Part shown: positions 36,091 through 48,011 of the stretch, one piece after another
How the letters are laid out: every line of letters starts with the position of its first letter
How positions within the stretch are numbered: position 1 is the first letter of the stretch
Translations under genes and position numbers: made by a program
Notes under the pieces: model-generated
Seen by the model: the letters and a program-made list of their open reading frames with translations, nothing else
The model's database searches: none
What the model was told of the DNA's origin: nothing
Source of the DNA: Calliopum simillimum
Lineage: Eukaryota; Arthropoda; Insecta; Diptera; Lauxaniidae
Assembly: GCA_951812925.1 (NCBI GenBank)
Contig: OX638370.1
Location: 3,372,001-3,436,000 of the forward strand
Reading direction: 5' to 3'
DNA length: 64,000 bases

Positions 36091-37418
36091 TATAAGTATT
36101 ATATGTATGAAATATAGAATGTACCGCTGCTGCAAATCGTATGTTGTCAAAATTAAAAAGAAAAGGTAAAAATTTCACTTTATTTCTTTTCCTTTTTTTT
36201 ACTAGAAAGCATAAGGACTCGCTTGGTTGTATGACACAATTAGCCTGCAGGACAATGTGCATACTTTTGCTGTTAGCAAATATCATTAGTCATCATTAAC
36301 TTGGGCGGAAAGGCAAGATGTCAGCACATGCGAAATGTTGAGTTGTTTGAATGTGAAAAATGATGTTAGTCACGTGAACATGTGAGAATTCAAATTCTGG
36401 CATTCTGTGTATTGTTGATATAAAAATTGTTAAGTAAATCCTTTTTTGGCCTAGTTTAATTTTGTTCAGTATTAATGGTATAAGCTTTTCTAAGTAGTTC
36501 TAATGGAATTTTTCTGTGAATTGAGTACTTGTTCTTACTTTTAAGGAAACTTTAAATAAGTGCTAAAGAATTAAAGATAATGATATTCATAAATATATAG
36601 CGTTTTCCTTAAGTGCCAATTACATAACCATTTCAATTATAAGTAATTCTTCATGTTAATTACAACCTTCCTTGCGCATTTCCAACTTTACATTTTGACT
36701 TAACAAAAAGATCAATTGCTGCTGCTTATCGCTGCTCATCCTGTTGCAGTTAGTTGTTACTCTCAAGTTGGCAATTAACTTACTTCACTAACTGTGAAAT
36801 AAATCTTAATGCCACTTGAACTTCCTTTCAGGTTACTTTTCATCTACCTTCATTCTTACTTATGCTTTCCGTATCCTTTTTGAACGATTGCCTATGTAGT
36901 TGAGCTTTTGTTTTTCCCACTACTAGCTCTGCTTCACTATCACTTCTAACGCCAACATTTAACCACTCTATGTTTCCTAATTGAATTTCCTACGCTTGCA
37001 TAAGCACACACACACACACTCAGAGCAAATAAGACAAACTTTACATAGAAAAAGACCTATCCTACTCTTACGCCTCCTCTTCTCGTCTTTACGTACCAAA
37101 CTAAGATACACACTCACAATTGTTGTTTATTCCATTGCATGTTTAAATACAAAATTTCAAAGGGATTTCTTTATAGTTGTGATTGTTTTGTTTTTAAGTT
37201 TTGGACAGTGACGTAGTTAGCCAGCGTGCTCAGCGGGGAATGTCAGTAGAAAAGTATGATAGTGAATTTGCTGGAGATGAACTTAATTAAGTTCTCTTAA
37301 GCGACATCTTTGCGATCTGATACATTTTGCCATAAAAATGCCAAATAGTGTGAAACATCTTTAAGACAGTGCGAAAATCATCGTGAAAATTCCACCAGAC
37401 GCCAGCATGTCGTTATAT
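36091..37418. other. Non-coding stretch with a short CA run
   Basis: No gene recognised. CACACACACACA lies at about 37005-37018. Confidence 0.4.
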
Positions 37419-38155
37419 AGAGTGTAATTGTAAGGTAACGAAGCTGCTGGGAGTTGATAAAGTAGACCTAGACTTACAAAAAATTGTAGCTAAAGAGAGG
37501 TCTTAAATGTACCACTGAGGAGTTAAAGGGTTAAAACTGATTTTCAGACTTGTTTCAGTAAAAACAAATTTCTTGGATCGCCCTAACGTTTTAGAGAAAA
37601 CTTTTTTATGGAAGCTGTAAGTTAATTGTATGAGCTTTCTAAAGGTGCATTTGGCGTATGAGGTTTCAAAATATTTTTCAAAGTTCTGCACCTTTAAAGT
37701 TGATATTATAAATTTTTCTTCATACTTTTTGACTTTGATGGCCATTTTAGTATAAAAAATGTCTCAACAACATACTTTTTTTGAATTTGTTTTTAGAATT
37801 TCTGTTAAATTTGCTTGAACAATCTATTTGAAGGTTAGCTACATATATGACAGCACGTGCAGCGTGAGTTTTTACATAAAAATATTTTTTTATTCACCGC
37901 AAATTAAAAACTTTGTATGACAAATGTACTACAGAATTAAAGCAAATTTTACAAGAATAACATAAAAGAATATAAAAAGATATGTTAATATGAGCTTTTT
38001 TATACTAAAATGAGCGCCAAAGCAAAAAAGTATGGAAAAAAATTTCAAATATCAAGTTTAAAGGTCAAGTATTTTAGAAAATATTTTTAAGTCTTAAAAA
38101 CCAAATACATCCATAGAGAGCTCATGCAATTTGCTAAAAGTTTTTTTAAGAAACC
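37419..38155. repeat. Palindromic element, family P1 copy 2 (right end truncated)
   Basis: The left arm from TAGAGTGTAATTGTAAGG matches 35271 onward (CCACTGAGGAGTT, TTGGATCGCCCTAACG, CAAAGTTCTGCACCTTTAAA, CATTTTAGTATAAAAAATG). The right arm (about 37960-38155) is the inverted partner but stops near AAACCATGGAAGCCC, lacking the outer 200 bp. A stretch at 37800-37900 in the centre is not shared. It is the same family as the element 1.3 kb upstream. Confidence 0.7.
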
Positions 38156-39646
38156 ATGGAAGCCCTTTATTAAATTTTCTTCCTATACGCCCTTGCTTTT
38201 AAACAGCGTATAATAAATGTAAAAGTGTAGCTATTTGGCATCTTTAAATTAAATGTTACCACATTTGTGGCTGCAAAAACTCTGTCTCCCACTCCTTTAG
38301 CGTAACACTGAGTCAGTTACTTTATAAAACTCTGCTGCCAGAAATTGATTTATTAATTGCCAAACTGACAGCTTGTCTGAAGATGACGTTGTTACTACAA
38401 CCAGGGACTTAACAAGGAAACCCTTACACATCCTTTGAAGTGGGTGTCTGTGTGTATATGCGTAGTTTTTCACTCTACCTACTCAAGGAAAACCTTTTAT
38501 ACTGTTTATTCTCTTATCTCTGTCTTATTGAAATGTAAAAATAATTGGCTTTTTGTAAACGTCTTCAGTTCATTTTCTTTAAATTACATTGCATACTTTG
38601 AGGCTTTTAAAAATTTTATTTATTTTGTTTACTTTGAAAAATTGCTTCCTTGTTGTTGTATATTTTATGATGCAAGCATCTTTTTAAGGCGAAATCTTTC
38701 TTTTCTTATTGAAAATTATTTAAATCTTTAATACTCTCTATGCTGTCGTCTGTGACAATCAACATTGATAATAAATTAAAGTGTCTTTTCGTTGCATACT
38801 TTATGGGGTTTTTGTGACTTCGACATGAATTATTTGCATTTTAATTCATAAATGGAGCTGTGCTCGTTTTTTCTACTTTGATATTTTTAAAATTTTCATT
38901 ACTTGGAAATTTCTGTTGTTTTGTTTTGCTTTGCTTTTGTAATATAGCAAACATTTTCATTTGTTTTGTGAACACAAAATATTTGCATAATTATTCTTAT
39001 GCTTTTATTTTTATTTTTTTTCTCATAAAGTTTACATTTATTTAGAAGTGTTATTAAAGTTTTAAAAGGAGCCTACACAAGACATCTTCAGATATAGTTT
39101 AATTTTCGTTACTTGCAAATCTTTCACTAAACTGAAGTATTTGATCCAAAAACTTCAAAATTCAAATTTCCACTGTAAACTGATTTCATTTTGACACTGC
39201 AGCACAATGTAGTGTTTTGTCAGTACCAAAAAACTATTCTGAATCAAACAAATACTTTAATGAACTGTATTTTATACAAACAAATACTACAGATCAGTGT
39301 TAAACATATGAGTAGAGCAAAAATGTATGATTTTGCAAAACTTATAAGTTGCAATGTATTGGTAACCCACGATTGTAGTAGGCTTCATACATTTTCGTGA
39401 GAGAGCGAAAGCGTGAACAAGAAGAGGCACTCAAGTAGCATGTTATTGTGTTTGCTACAAGTAGAGTATATGCACTGAAGCAAACTGAAGCAAATCAAAC
39501 AAAACAGGTCTGTGCAGTATTTTTTTTTTCCTTCGTTCATATCCAAGCACTGTCAAGACATTTGTAAGCGACACTAAACTGAAGTATTTGACAAATAAAA
39601 AGCGAGTACAAGACAACGTAATGTCCTAAACCTCCAATAAAACGTC
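38156..39646. other. Non-coding stretch, nothing recognised
   Basis: Very AT-rich. Open frames at 38435-38731 and 38860-39045 consist mostly of Phe, Ile and Leu codons from T runs and have no family signature. Confidence 0.45.
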
Positions 39647-39650
39647 TTAA

Positions 39651-41018
39651 CCCATATTGGCCTGGTACCCGTTCCCTTTGAAGTTTTTTTGTGAATTTTA
39701 AAATACAGGCTAGTTTGGTTCTTGTCAAGAAAAATCCGCTGAAATTTTTTGGGTATCTCAAATGGTTTTCAAGTTACGGTTGGGGTAGTTTTCTACCGCT
39801 TGGGCCAAAACATATTCTCAATTCGGAAAAAACTAGTTTTTGTTAAGTTTTTGCAAGTTTATTTAAAAAAATTGTAGTTGTAAAGTTACATTTATATTCC
39901 AGTTACCACGCGATCAAGAGACCATATTGGGTCATTAGTACAAAAAGTACTTATTTCCTAAGATTAAATTCTGGCCTAAGAGAGAAGAAACTACACTTAG
40001 CCGATATATTGTTTCAAACATGATTTTATGTTCTATGAATCTAATTTGGCTTCATTAGAATTTCTTCATGTTCCAGGTGTCTATTACCAGGTGATCAAGT
40101 AGCCATATAGGGTTCTTGGAACAAAAATTACTAATTTCTCAATGACAAAATTCCAGGATTAAAAAAAAGAAGCTTCACTAAACTGATACACTGTTCTAAA
40201 CATTGTTTTAAATACTATGATTTCCATTTGGTTTCATTGGAATCCATGCAGAGTTCAGTGGTCCATGACCCCGTGACCAAGTAAGCATAATGGTTTCTAA
40301 GTATGAAAAGCCCTTATTTTCAATCCTGGCAATCCTGCACTTAACTGATATACTGTTTCAAACACTGTGTTATTTTCTACGCATCCCATTTCGTTTCATT
40401 GGTTTCAGTGGTCCATTACCAGGGGACCAAATAGTTATATTGGATTTTTAGTATGAAAAGTAATTATTTTCAAGGATAAAATCCAGGCATTAGGAAAATG
40501 AAACTACACTAAACTGATACACTATTTCAAATACTATTTTGTATTCTATAGATTCCATTTAGTTTCATTGGAATCCATTTATTTTTCAGTGTTCCACGGC
40601 CAGGTGACCAAGTGGCCATATTGGGTTCTTAGTTTGAAAAGTGCCTATTGTCAAGAATAAAATCATGGCATTAGCAAAAAGAAACTACACTAAACTGATG
40701 TATTGTTTCAAAAACAATTTAATGTTCTACATGTTTTTTTTAGTTTCATCGAAATCCATGCATGTTCCTGTAATCCATGACCAAGTGACCAAATGGCCAT
40801 ATTGCGCACTTCAAAGCTAAGTGCTCAAAACATAGCTACTTTTCACTTCGAAACAAGAATATCTCAAAATTCAGACATGATATTATAAAACTGGTTACGT
40901 CATTGTATTATACATATCAAAAACCTTCAGAATCAGGTCATATATTGCTCTCAAAAGATAGAAATCTCTATTTAAAGAAGCTTAAGAGTTGAAAACTACT
41001 CCTGTGGGCCAATATGGG
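39651..41018. mobile_element. PiggyBac-like non-autonomous element with an internal satellite
   Basis: The termini are CCCATATTGGCC (39651) and GGCCAATATGGG (ending 41018), each directly flanked by TTAA (39647-39650 and 41019-41022). TTAA duplication with CCC-starting inverted repeats is the piggyBac signature. Subterminal GGTAGTTTTC words lie near both ends in inverted order. The interior (about 40000-40810) is a tandem array of four and a half units of about 157-187 bp, starting at ACTGATACACTGTTTCAAA near 40000, 40187, 40343, 40515 and 40696. It has no transposase. It ends 146 bp beyond the stop codon of the minus-strand protease. Confidence 0.8.
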
Positions 41019-41134
41019 TTAAGCAGACCCCTAGTTCTTAAGTTCTTAATTACTTGAGAAAAACCATTTCTTTTTAAATATAAGTCTTTATGAACATAGC
41101 ACAGGAAAACAAATATGTTATTTTCACATTTTAC

Positions 41135-41140
41135 TTTATT
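41135..41140 (-). terminator. Poly(A) signal of the minus-strand serine protease
   Basis: AATAAA on the minus strand (TTTATT on plus), 24 bp after the stop codon at 41164. Position and sequence fit a canonical cleavage signal. Confidence 0.7.
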
Positions 41141-41163
41141 AAATTAAACCTTCTGTAAAAAGG

Positions 41164-42149
41164 CTAAGATAAATTTTCTCGTTGATATTTCAACATTGTA
41201 TTGTTAATCCATTTTACATATGTGCGAACATTAGCATAAACTTCTGGCGAACTACCACATCCATTAGGACCATAAGAGACTACACCGATTTGATAATATG
41301 GTGCTGAATTTTGCAGCTGCAACATTAAAGGTCCACCAGAATCACCAGTACATGTACTGCCTTCTTTGTGGGAGGTGGTACAGATATGAATTAAATCATT
41401 TGTCAAGTAATTCCCACAACTTTTCGTATCCAATACTTTGACCGTTGCTTTTAGCAACACATCACTGCCCATTCCACTCTCAGTTCGACCCCAACCAGCT
41501 GCAACAGCCATTTTGTTAGCAAAATTATCAACAACTGGTATATCGAATGGCAAACATAGAGGTCTTATGTAATCACTGAAAGTAACAGTTTTCGCTAAAT
41601 GCAATAAAGCAACATCATTTTCTGGCCACATTTTTTCATTTAAATGATATGATTCATGATTGATCACTCTATCTACTTTAATTATTTTAGCTTTTGGCTT
41701 ACACAATTGTCCAGTGCAATCGATATCTGCTGTAATGTTCCATTCTCCCAAATGCACATTGATTTCTTCGTATTCCATTTGAAAACTATGTGCAGATGAT
41801 AGCACCCAACGTGAATTGATCAAACTACCGCCACAAAAGCCAAGATCAACTTTAATGTAGACAAGCCATGGAAATTCATTAAGCTCTGCTTTTTTGTGAC
41901 CAAAAATGCGACCTGCCAATTGATTGCTGACACCACAACATGGAGCTTCTGGAAAGTTTGCATTTTCATTACAGCTTAGCTCCGCAGAACTCTGTAAAAA
42001 TCCTGTGAACAAAAGTTATTAAATGTTATACACTAAATAATAATAAGCTTCTGAAGGATTGCTTAAGAATGCTTACCTGCTAAAACTTCTTGATGGAGGT
42101 AACTTACTAAAATAATAAAAAGTACCAGATTCCTTGAATTAAACACCAT
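41164..42149 (-). CDS. Secreted S1-family serine protease, copy 1 (two exons)
   Basis: Exon 1 is 42149-42077 and exon 2 is 42002-41164. The 74-bp intron (42076-42003) runs GTAAGC...TTCACAG. The product has 303 residues: signal peptide 1-24 (MVFNSRNLVLFIILVSYLHQ), a short pro-part with CC at 46-47, an activation bond after Arg56 (GRIFGH), then a chymotrypsin-fold domain. The triad is His96 (SSAHS), Asp154 (ENDVALL) and Ser246 (CTGDSGGPL). The Cys usually following His is Ser97, leaving Cys81 without its normal partner. Cys120-Cys125 is the extra loop pair seen in easter/CLIP-type proteases, but no CLIP domain precedes it. Pocket residue 189 (chymotrypsin numbering) is Ser240 and 226 is Glu278, so trypsin-like specificity is unlikely. 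A cascade or immune role is possible but is inference. Confidence 0.93.
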
Positions 42150-42203
42150 TGTTGAAATATTCTCTTACAAACTTAAGGTGGAGATTTTGTCATTTGTTTG
42201 CCA

Positions 42204-42211
42204 CTTATATA
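42204..42211 (-). promoter_or_regulatory. TATA box of the minus-strand serine protease
   Basis: TATATAAG on the minus strand, 55 bp upstream of the ATG at 42149. It aligns with the TATATAAAC upstream of the paralogue at 50912. The flanking text (TTGCTATATAAGTGGCAA against TTGTATATAAACGGCAA, then AAAATCTC-ACC and GAATATTTCAACAATGG) is conserved between the two genes. Confidence 0.75.
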
Positions 42212-42264
42212 GCAAAAATATACAATAATTTATTCAGAAAGGTGATAATTCTTAAAAAAAGGTT

Positions 42265-42730
42265 AAATGACGTGTTTTTTATACGTATGTTAAAAAGTTT
42301 AAAACTTTAATTTACACTACGTGGACGAAAATCAATTAACTAAGCCCTATATAATCGGAAGAATCTGGTTTCATTAAAATTTCAACTTTATGATGGTACA
42401 AAAAACACTATTTCTCATTACTGGGAGAACTAATAAAGAAACTTAATTAAAAGAAAAAGCTTTTCTTCAAGCAAAAGCCGAACTTCTTACATGCTTTAGT
42501 GCAAAAATTTAACACTGCGTTGGATTGAGCTAAAGTCTTATTTCAGATTGCACGAAGCTTTAAAACTAAAACAAACCTTATCAATTTTAAATAGATGGAT
42601 TGTAATACAATCAAAATCAAAAAATAAATTCAATCTCCATGGAATGTCTTTATTTTCAGTCACTTATTTAAATTTTAAAAATTTTTAAACCTCCTATTAA
42701 TACTTTAACCATGAACTGCTATAACTATTT
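42265..42730. other. Upstream spacer, nothing recognised
   Basis: AT-rich DNA between the protease promoter and an interspersed repeat. Promoter similarity to the paralogue fades near 42265. Confidence 0.4.
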
Positions 42731-43618
42731 ACTAGGACTAGAGTTTGCCTTGTGGCCGAAATTCGACCATTTCTATCTGACTATAAAGCCTTGGTCGATA
42801 AAACACAAAAAGCTAAAATTCTTCCTTAAGGTTCTGGTTATCTGCATTCATAAAAAGCGGTGCAGCAGCATAGTTGCAATAGCATTCTTGTCATTTAGAG
42901 CCATGTTATTCCTACTAAAGAGCGAAAAGTTTTTGATATCTTTCCGTCCTGCTCATTCTGTCCCCATACCAAAATAAATGCCGTTAGCGTGTGGCACCGG
43001 CCATTTAAAAACATAAAGGTCATATTCTCATTCCTTGGTGTATAACCAATTTTAAAAAAGTCAATGTAGTGGTTTAGCAGTGAAAGTGTTTTTCCATTTA
43101 GGGGCATGGTACCACCATTATGTTCATGTTATTATTCCTTAGCGTTAATCCTCTCTCTATACCAAATTTCATGAAAATCGCTGCAGTGGCTTAGCCGTGA
43201 GAGCGTTTTTTACATTTAGGGGCGTGGCACCGCCCACTGAAAAACATAATGCTTAAATTATCGTTCCTTAGAGCCTACCATATCTCCATACCAAATTTCG
43301 TGAAAATCGCTGCAGTGGCTTAGCCGTGAAAGCGTTTTTTCCATTTAGGGGCGTGACACCGCCCACTGAAAAACATAATGCCTATGCTATCGTTCCTTAG
43401 GGCATACCATATCTCCATACCAAATTTCGTAAAAATCGATGCAGTGGCTTAGTCGTGAGAGCGTTTTTTCTATTTAGGGGCGTGGCACCGCCCAATTTTA
43501 AAAAAGATATTGTCCTATGCACTGCTCCTTCTCACAACCTTTCCAACAAAAAAAAAATCAATCAAATCGGTTGAGATTTAGGTATAGAATCGATTTCGTT
43601 TGCCTATTTATGTATAGA
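42731..43618 (+). repeat. GGGGCGTGGCACC interspersed repeat, copy B
   Basis: Longer counterpart of 12062-12612. Four tandem units of about 125 bp, each with TTCCTTAG, CCATATCTCCATACCAAATTTC, GCTGCAGTGGCTTAGCCGTGA and TTTAGGGGCGTGGCACCGCC, lie at about 43000-43500. Flanks are CTAGAGTTTGCCTTGTGGCC (left) and ATCGATTTCGTTTGCC (right). Units within this copy are about 90% alike, so it expanded more recently than copy A. Confidence 0.8.
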
Positions 43619-43763
43619 TTTCCTAATGGTCAAAATTTTGCCACAAATGTATTAAATGATTTTGGCACTTTTTCCACAGTCTTAGTACTTTTTTGCTATT
43701 TGGTACAAAAGAAAAGCTCATTTATCATTCCTGGTAATGTGAAGCGAAAGGAAAACAAACTAA

Positions 43764-44270
43764 TAAGGGTGTTACCTTTGGCCTAACCAAACATTAAATA
43801 CCCTTCACAGCAGTGTTCTGAAAATTTAGCTTATATGGGAGGTGCCACGCCCTCTAGCTCAAATTCGCACAGTTTTTGTTAAGAGCTTGCGCTTACAATT
43901 TTTAGTATTTGTGTGTATTTTGGTTGCATTATCGTGAAAAATACTCTAAACTTGCATTTTGAAGATATTTTTCGTATGGGCGGTAGGCGTGTCCGTTGAC
44001 CGATTTCGCTCATTTTCAATCTCCCGAGCTTACTTTAACGATGAAAGCTGTATATCAAATTTCATTGAATACTGTTGCTTAGTTTTCCCAAAAAATGTAT
44101 TTCCACACACAGCCAGCCACCCAGCCAGCCAGACAGACGGACATGACTATATCGACTCAGGAGGTGACGCTGATCAAGAATATAAGTATATACTTTTCCA
44201 TATCTGCCACGCCTCCTTCTCTGCGCTACAAACGGAAGGACAAAGTGCATATACCCTAGGTGTAGGGTAA
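43764..44270 (-). mobile_element. Mini-me-like interspersed repeat, copy D (short)
   Basis: The same family as 14054-14907, in the same orientation, with a single internal unit. The boundaries are TAAGGGTGTTACCTTTGGCC and TATACCCTAGGTGTAGGGTA. The tetranucleotide tract (CAGCCACCCAGCCAGCC) is only a few units long. Confidence 0.8.
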
Positions 44271-44544
44271 AAAAACATGAAGTCGGTGTCAGTCATCTTT
44301 CTGTCTTTCTCTTTGTGCTGTATCCTCTTTTCAGCTCTGTGTGAAAAATTTGCATATAATTTTACCTGGCTTAGTGACAAAATATTAGAAAAATTTTAAC
44401 TTTGTGCGCATTTACACATTAATACTTATCTAATGGATTATAATTCAAAGTCGTACTCCATTTCTAACAAAATAAAAAAGGTAAGACAAAGTTTTGTCTT
44501 GCGTTTTAATAAGTAGATTTCACCAGGCTAATGCTTGTATGTTT

Positions 44545-44823
44545 TCAACATGTCAACATTAAAGCACTGCAATTGAAACAATACTGCACTGGTTGAAATT
44601 GCGCAGTGCATTTTGCACAAAGTCCTTCCGATATTGCAGCTCTACTTTTGTACATATCATAATCAAGTATATTGGGTAATAAATATGAATGAATGAGCGC
44701 AGTAGCATCAGCGGAGATTTTCAAACTGAAGTGAGTAAATCGAATATTTTGGAGTGCAGTAGTGCTATAGAATGTATCCAATAGTAGTTCAGTTGCATGA
44801 ATACCACTTTTACCAATCGACAA
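44545..44823 (-). other. Diverged sequence paired with 47505-47790 (unknown family, member 1)
   Basis: Open for 92 codons on the minus strand from ATG at 44823. It shares diverged text with the plus strand at 47505-47790: AGCTGCAATATCGGAAGGAC against AGCAGCATATCGCAAGCAC, and CAGTATTGTTTCAATTGCAG against CAGTATTGTTTTGATTACAG. The peptide has five Cys, four of them in the last 25 residues, but matches no family I know. It may be a decayed gene pair or an old repeat. Confidence 0.3.
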
Positions 44824-44950
44824 GAAAATGTCGAAAATGTATTATAGAAATGAATAGAGGTGTCTCCGTGTCATCATAGTTATCGTTTTGGGTTCATTTT
44901 TGTAAAAACAAAAAAATTGTTACACCACTCGATGGAAAAAAGACGAAAAT

Positions 44951-45360
44951 GAAATGAAATGAAATGAAATGAAATGAAATGAAATGAAATGAAATGAAAT
45001 GAAATGAAATGAAATGAAATGAAATGAAATGAAATGAAATGAAATGAAATGAAATGAAATGAAATGAAATGAAATGAAATGAAATGAAATGAAATGAAAT
45101 GAAATGAAATGAAATGAAATGAAATGAAATGAAATGAAATGAAATGAAATGAAATGAAATGAAATGAAATGAAATGAAATGAAATGAAATGAAATGAAAT
45201 GAAATGAAATGAAATGAAATGAAATGAAATGAAATGAAATGAAATGAAATGAAATGAAATGAAATGAAATGAAATGAAATGAAATGAAATGAAATGAAAT
45301 GAAATGAAATGAAATGAAATGAAATGAAATGAAATGAAATGAAATGAAATGAAATGAAAT
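44951..45360. repeat. Perfect pentanucleotide array (GAAAT)82
   Basis: 410 bp, 82 uninterrupted units. Stop-free minus-strand frames translate to a Phe-His-Phe-Ile-Ser repeat of 150 residues or more, which is an artefact of the 5-bp period. Perfection implies recent expansion or active turnover. Confidence 0.97.
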
Positions 45361-45365
45361 GAAGT

Positions 45366-47504
45366 GAGAACGCACACCGGGAAATACTATTTATTATATA
45401 AAGTTTTTCAGAAATAAGGCATTGTCATGATTTAAATGACTAACTTTTAGTAGGAAAGTATTAAAAAATATTTAAGGTACTTGGCAAGAAATCTACGATG
45501 ATGGGAGTGATTATATTGGCAATCTTCTTCTGGAAAACTAAATTTGATGGCTTTAAGACAGCTGATTTTTTCTAAGACTGAAAGACTATAATTATTAATT
45601 CATAGTTTTTTTTGGAAATTTAATAAAAATCAGCTAAAAGCCAATGTTTTCCTAAAGCGCCATCATTGCCATACCAAAGAAAATATTGACACAAAATAAA
45701 CCCGAGCATTTAAGATAGACAGGCAGATGGATAGATGGACCTAAATGAATTTTGTTGCAAATTTAATTTTAATTTCCAGCAACTAACCTCAACTATTTAT
45801 GCGTTGATTTCAACAATTTCAGCACTAACTTCAGCAAATGCCCTTTAGCTGTACCAATGGTCGGCACAATGCGTTAGTGCATGTGTGTGCGTGCACACAA
45901 TGTGCTGAAGTGCATTTGCATTGTACGCGAGCGCGCGAGTATTTGTTTAGTTGTTTGCTTGCGTTTTAGAGGAGCTGCTTTTAGGCGCTTTAACTGTGTG
46001 AATTTAAATGTTGCCTCTAAATAATAATGCGCATTTTTGGCCAAATTTGTTTCCGTTGTTATTGTGTCAGTGTGTGTGTCTTTGCAATTTCACATAGCAT
46101 ACACTGCAAGTTTGTATGTATTCATGTTTATGTGTGTGTGTGTGCGTGTTTTGGCCGCGTTTTGTGGCAATATATCCGCTAAAATGACAAAACGTTACTG
46201 ACTTCAGAGTTTGGTGTTGCCAACCAATATTGAAATTCGAATAAAATTTATAAGCTAAGTTAGCAAATACATAGTTTGTATAGCAACAACAACACTACAA
46301 CATGCAAATAGTTGTTTAACAACAACAATTGACAAACTAAATTATGTTGCAATTTAAAAGCGTTCTACAATTATTTGGCAGCTGCAATCGTTGCATTTAA
46401 AAAAAGGATTTATTTAAAATTGCAACATTTGCAAAGTGGAGTTTTCAAAGTGATTTCAAACGAAATCAAAAATGTGAAATAAATTTTAAAAGGCGATTAA
46501 TCGACTTGAATTCCCTTAATATCTAGGTAAAATCTGGCTTATTCCTTTAGTAAAATTACTGCAAAGAAATTTCCAATTAGCTCCTTTAACAAATTGTGTA
46601 CAACGTCATACGTATACGGTATTAAGTCTCAAACTTCCTCTCGCTGCCACATATGGAGTGAGGCCGCAATGGTGGCATTCAATTCAGCTACTCGTACATT
46701 CAAACACGCTATTAATTAGGCTGCTTAACCACCTCAACTGGCATTAATCCGCTATTTTAGTGGAATAACTTTCGCGGCCAAATGCCGCGTGTAGCAGCCA
46801 ACGCGCGCCGTGTTGTTTGCAATTTTCGTTGCCGCAGCTTTAGAAACTTTAGCCACCGCTTAAACTGCAGCTAAATGCGGTTAGCCAGTCCAGCATATGA
46901 AAAGGGAACAAGGTTGTAAAACTTGTATTTATGTAGTTCATACACTTACATATGCATGTATGTACAATATGTGTGAGATGAAGCGGCCGCTACATCATAC
47001 AATATTTGTACGTAAAATAGGGCAACGCGTGGTGCCATTTCCGCTACTGCTGCTTAAGTGCTTTTTGCAAGGTAATTGTATTTGTGTGTTTTAGACGTGA
47101 ATGTGTTTTTGTGTCTGCATGTATGCATGGTCATTTAAAGATGATTAAGTGCTTCCGCATTTACGCGTTGCGTATGGAATAATGCAAAAATTCGCCGCGA
47201 GTTAAACTTTAAGTTTTCAAAAAAATTTAAAAGTTTTTTTTTGGCTAAAAATTGTAGCCAACGACCTTTAACAAGGGTTTATTGAGACTTTATTTATCGT
47301 ACAAGTTTAGTAAGAGAAAATTAAAAAAAAAACTATATGCACACTAGATAGTATTAATCCACTTACAAAAGAAAAAGTTTGCTTCAGGCCCCCCATTTTG
47401 ATTTTTTAATTTTTAAGAAAAAAAAATTTTTTTTTTCGACTTCTAAATAAAACGCGATTTGATTTTTTGCTGTTGCTCTGCCATTTGTTAGTATATCGTT
47501 GTAA
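45366..47504. other. Non-coding stretch; possible regulatory DNA at 46600-46900
   Basis: No exon recognised. GT runs at about 46064-46080 and 46131-46148. The part at 46600-46900 is less AT-rich and contains TAATCC and TTAATTAGG homeodomain-type words plus GCGCGCCGTG and CGCGGCCAAATGCCGCG (the latter an imperfect palindrome). It could be a conserved regulatory element, but nothing in a single sequence proves it. Confidence 0.3.
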
Positions 47505-47790
47505 ATGTCTCGATGTGAGCTATATTTCATTCATAGAAGTAATTTATTTCAAATGTTTTTTTCCACTAGTTGTACTCACTATCTCAGTTTCTACCATCCT
47601 AAGGTGCTAAAGACACTTCATAAAACTGAAGCCCATAAAAATCATGAAATTCATCTGTATAAAGTTGTGATTGAAAGCTACAACGATAAGTATCGAGTAG
47701 GTAAAGCAGCATATCGCAAGCACTTTGACACTCAGCATTGTAAAGCAGTTCAGTATTGTTTTGATTACAGTGCATAAAGGTTGAAATATT
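47505..47790 (+). other. Diverged sequence paired with 44545-44823 (unknown family, member 2)
   Basis: Inverted, roughly 60-65% partner of 44545-44823. It is open for 90 codons from ATG at 47505, ending CKAVQYCFDYSA against PVQYCFNCSA in the other. No recognised domain. The two might be remnants of a duplicated gene or an unclassified repeat. Confidence 0.3.
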
Positions 47791-48011
47791 GAACACAAAT
47801 AGTGTGAGCCCAGTAAAATAAATGTTTATAATAGTGTGTGCTTACATTATGAATAGATGGCTAGTTATAATTGAGAAGTTTAAAATGAAGTAGTTGAATA
47901 CAAAGACATTCCGAGGAGACTGAAATTATTTTGTGGTTTAAGTTTCATCACAATCCAGTGGTCGAACTCACAATAAGAAATAACGTTGACTTATTTATTT
48001 ATTTATTTATA

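Noticed and set aside
44880..45377. 165- and 151-residue Phe-His-Phe-Ile-Ser repeat proteins
   Set aside because: Translation of the perfect GAAAT pentamer; more than one frame is open.
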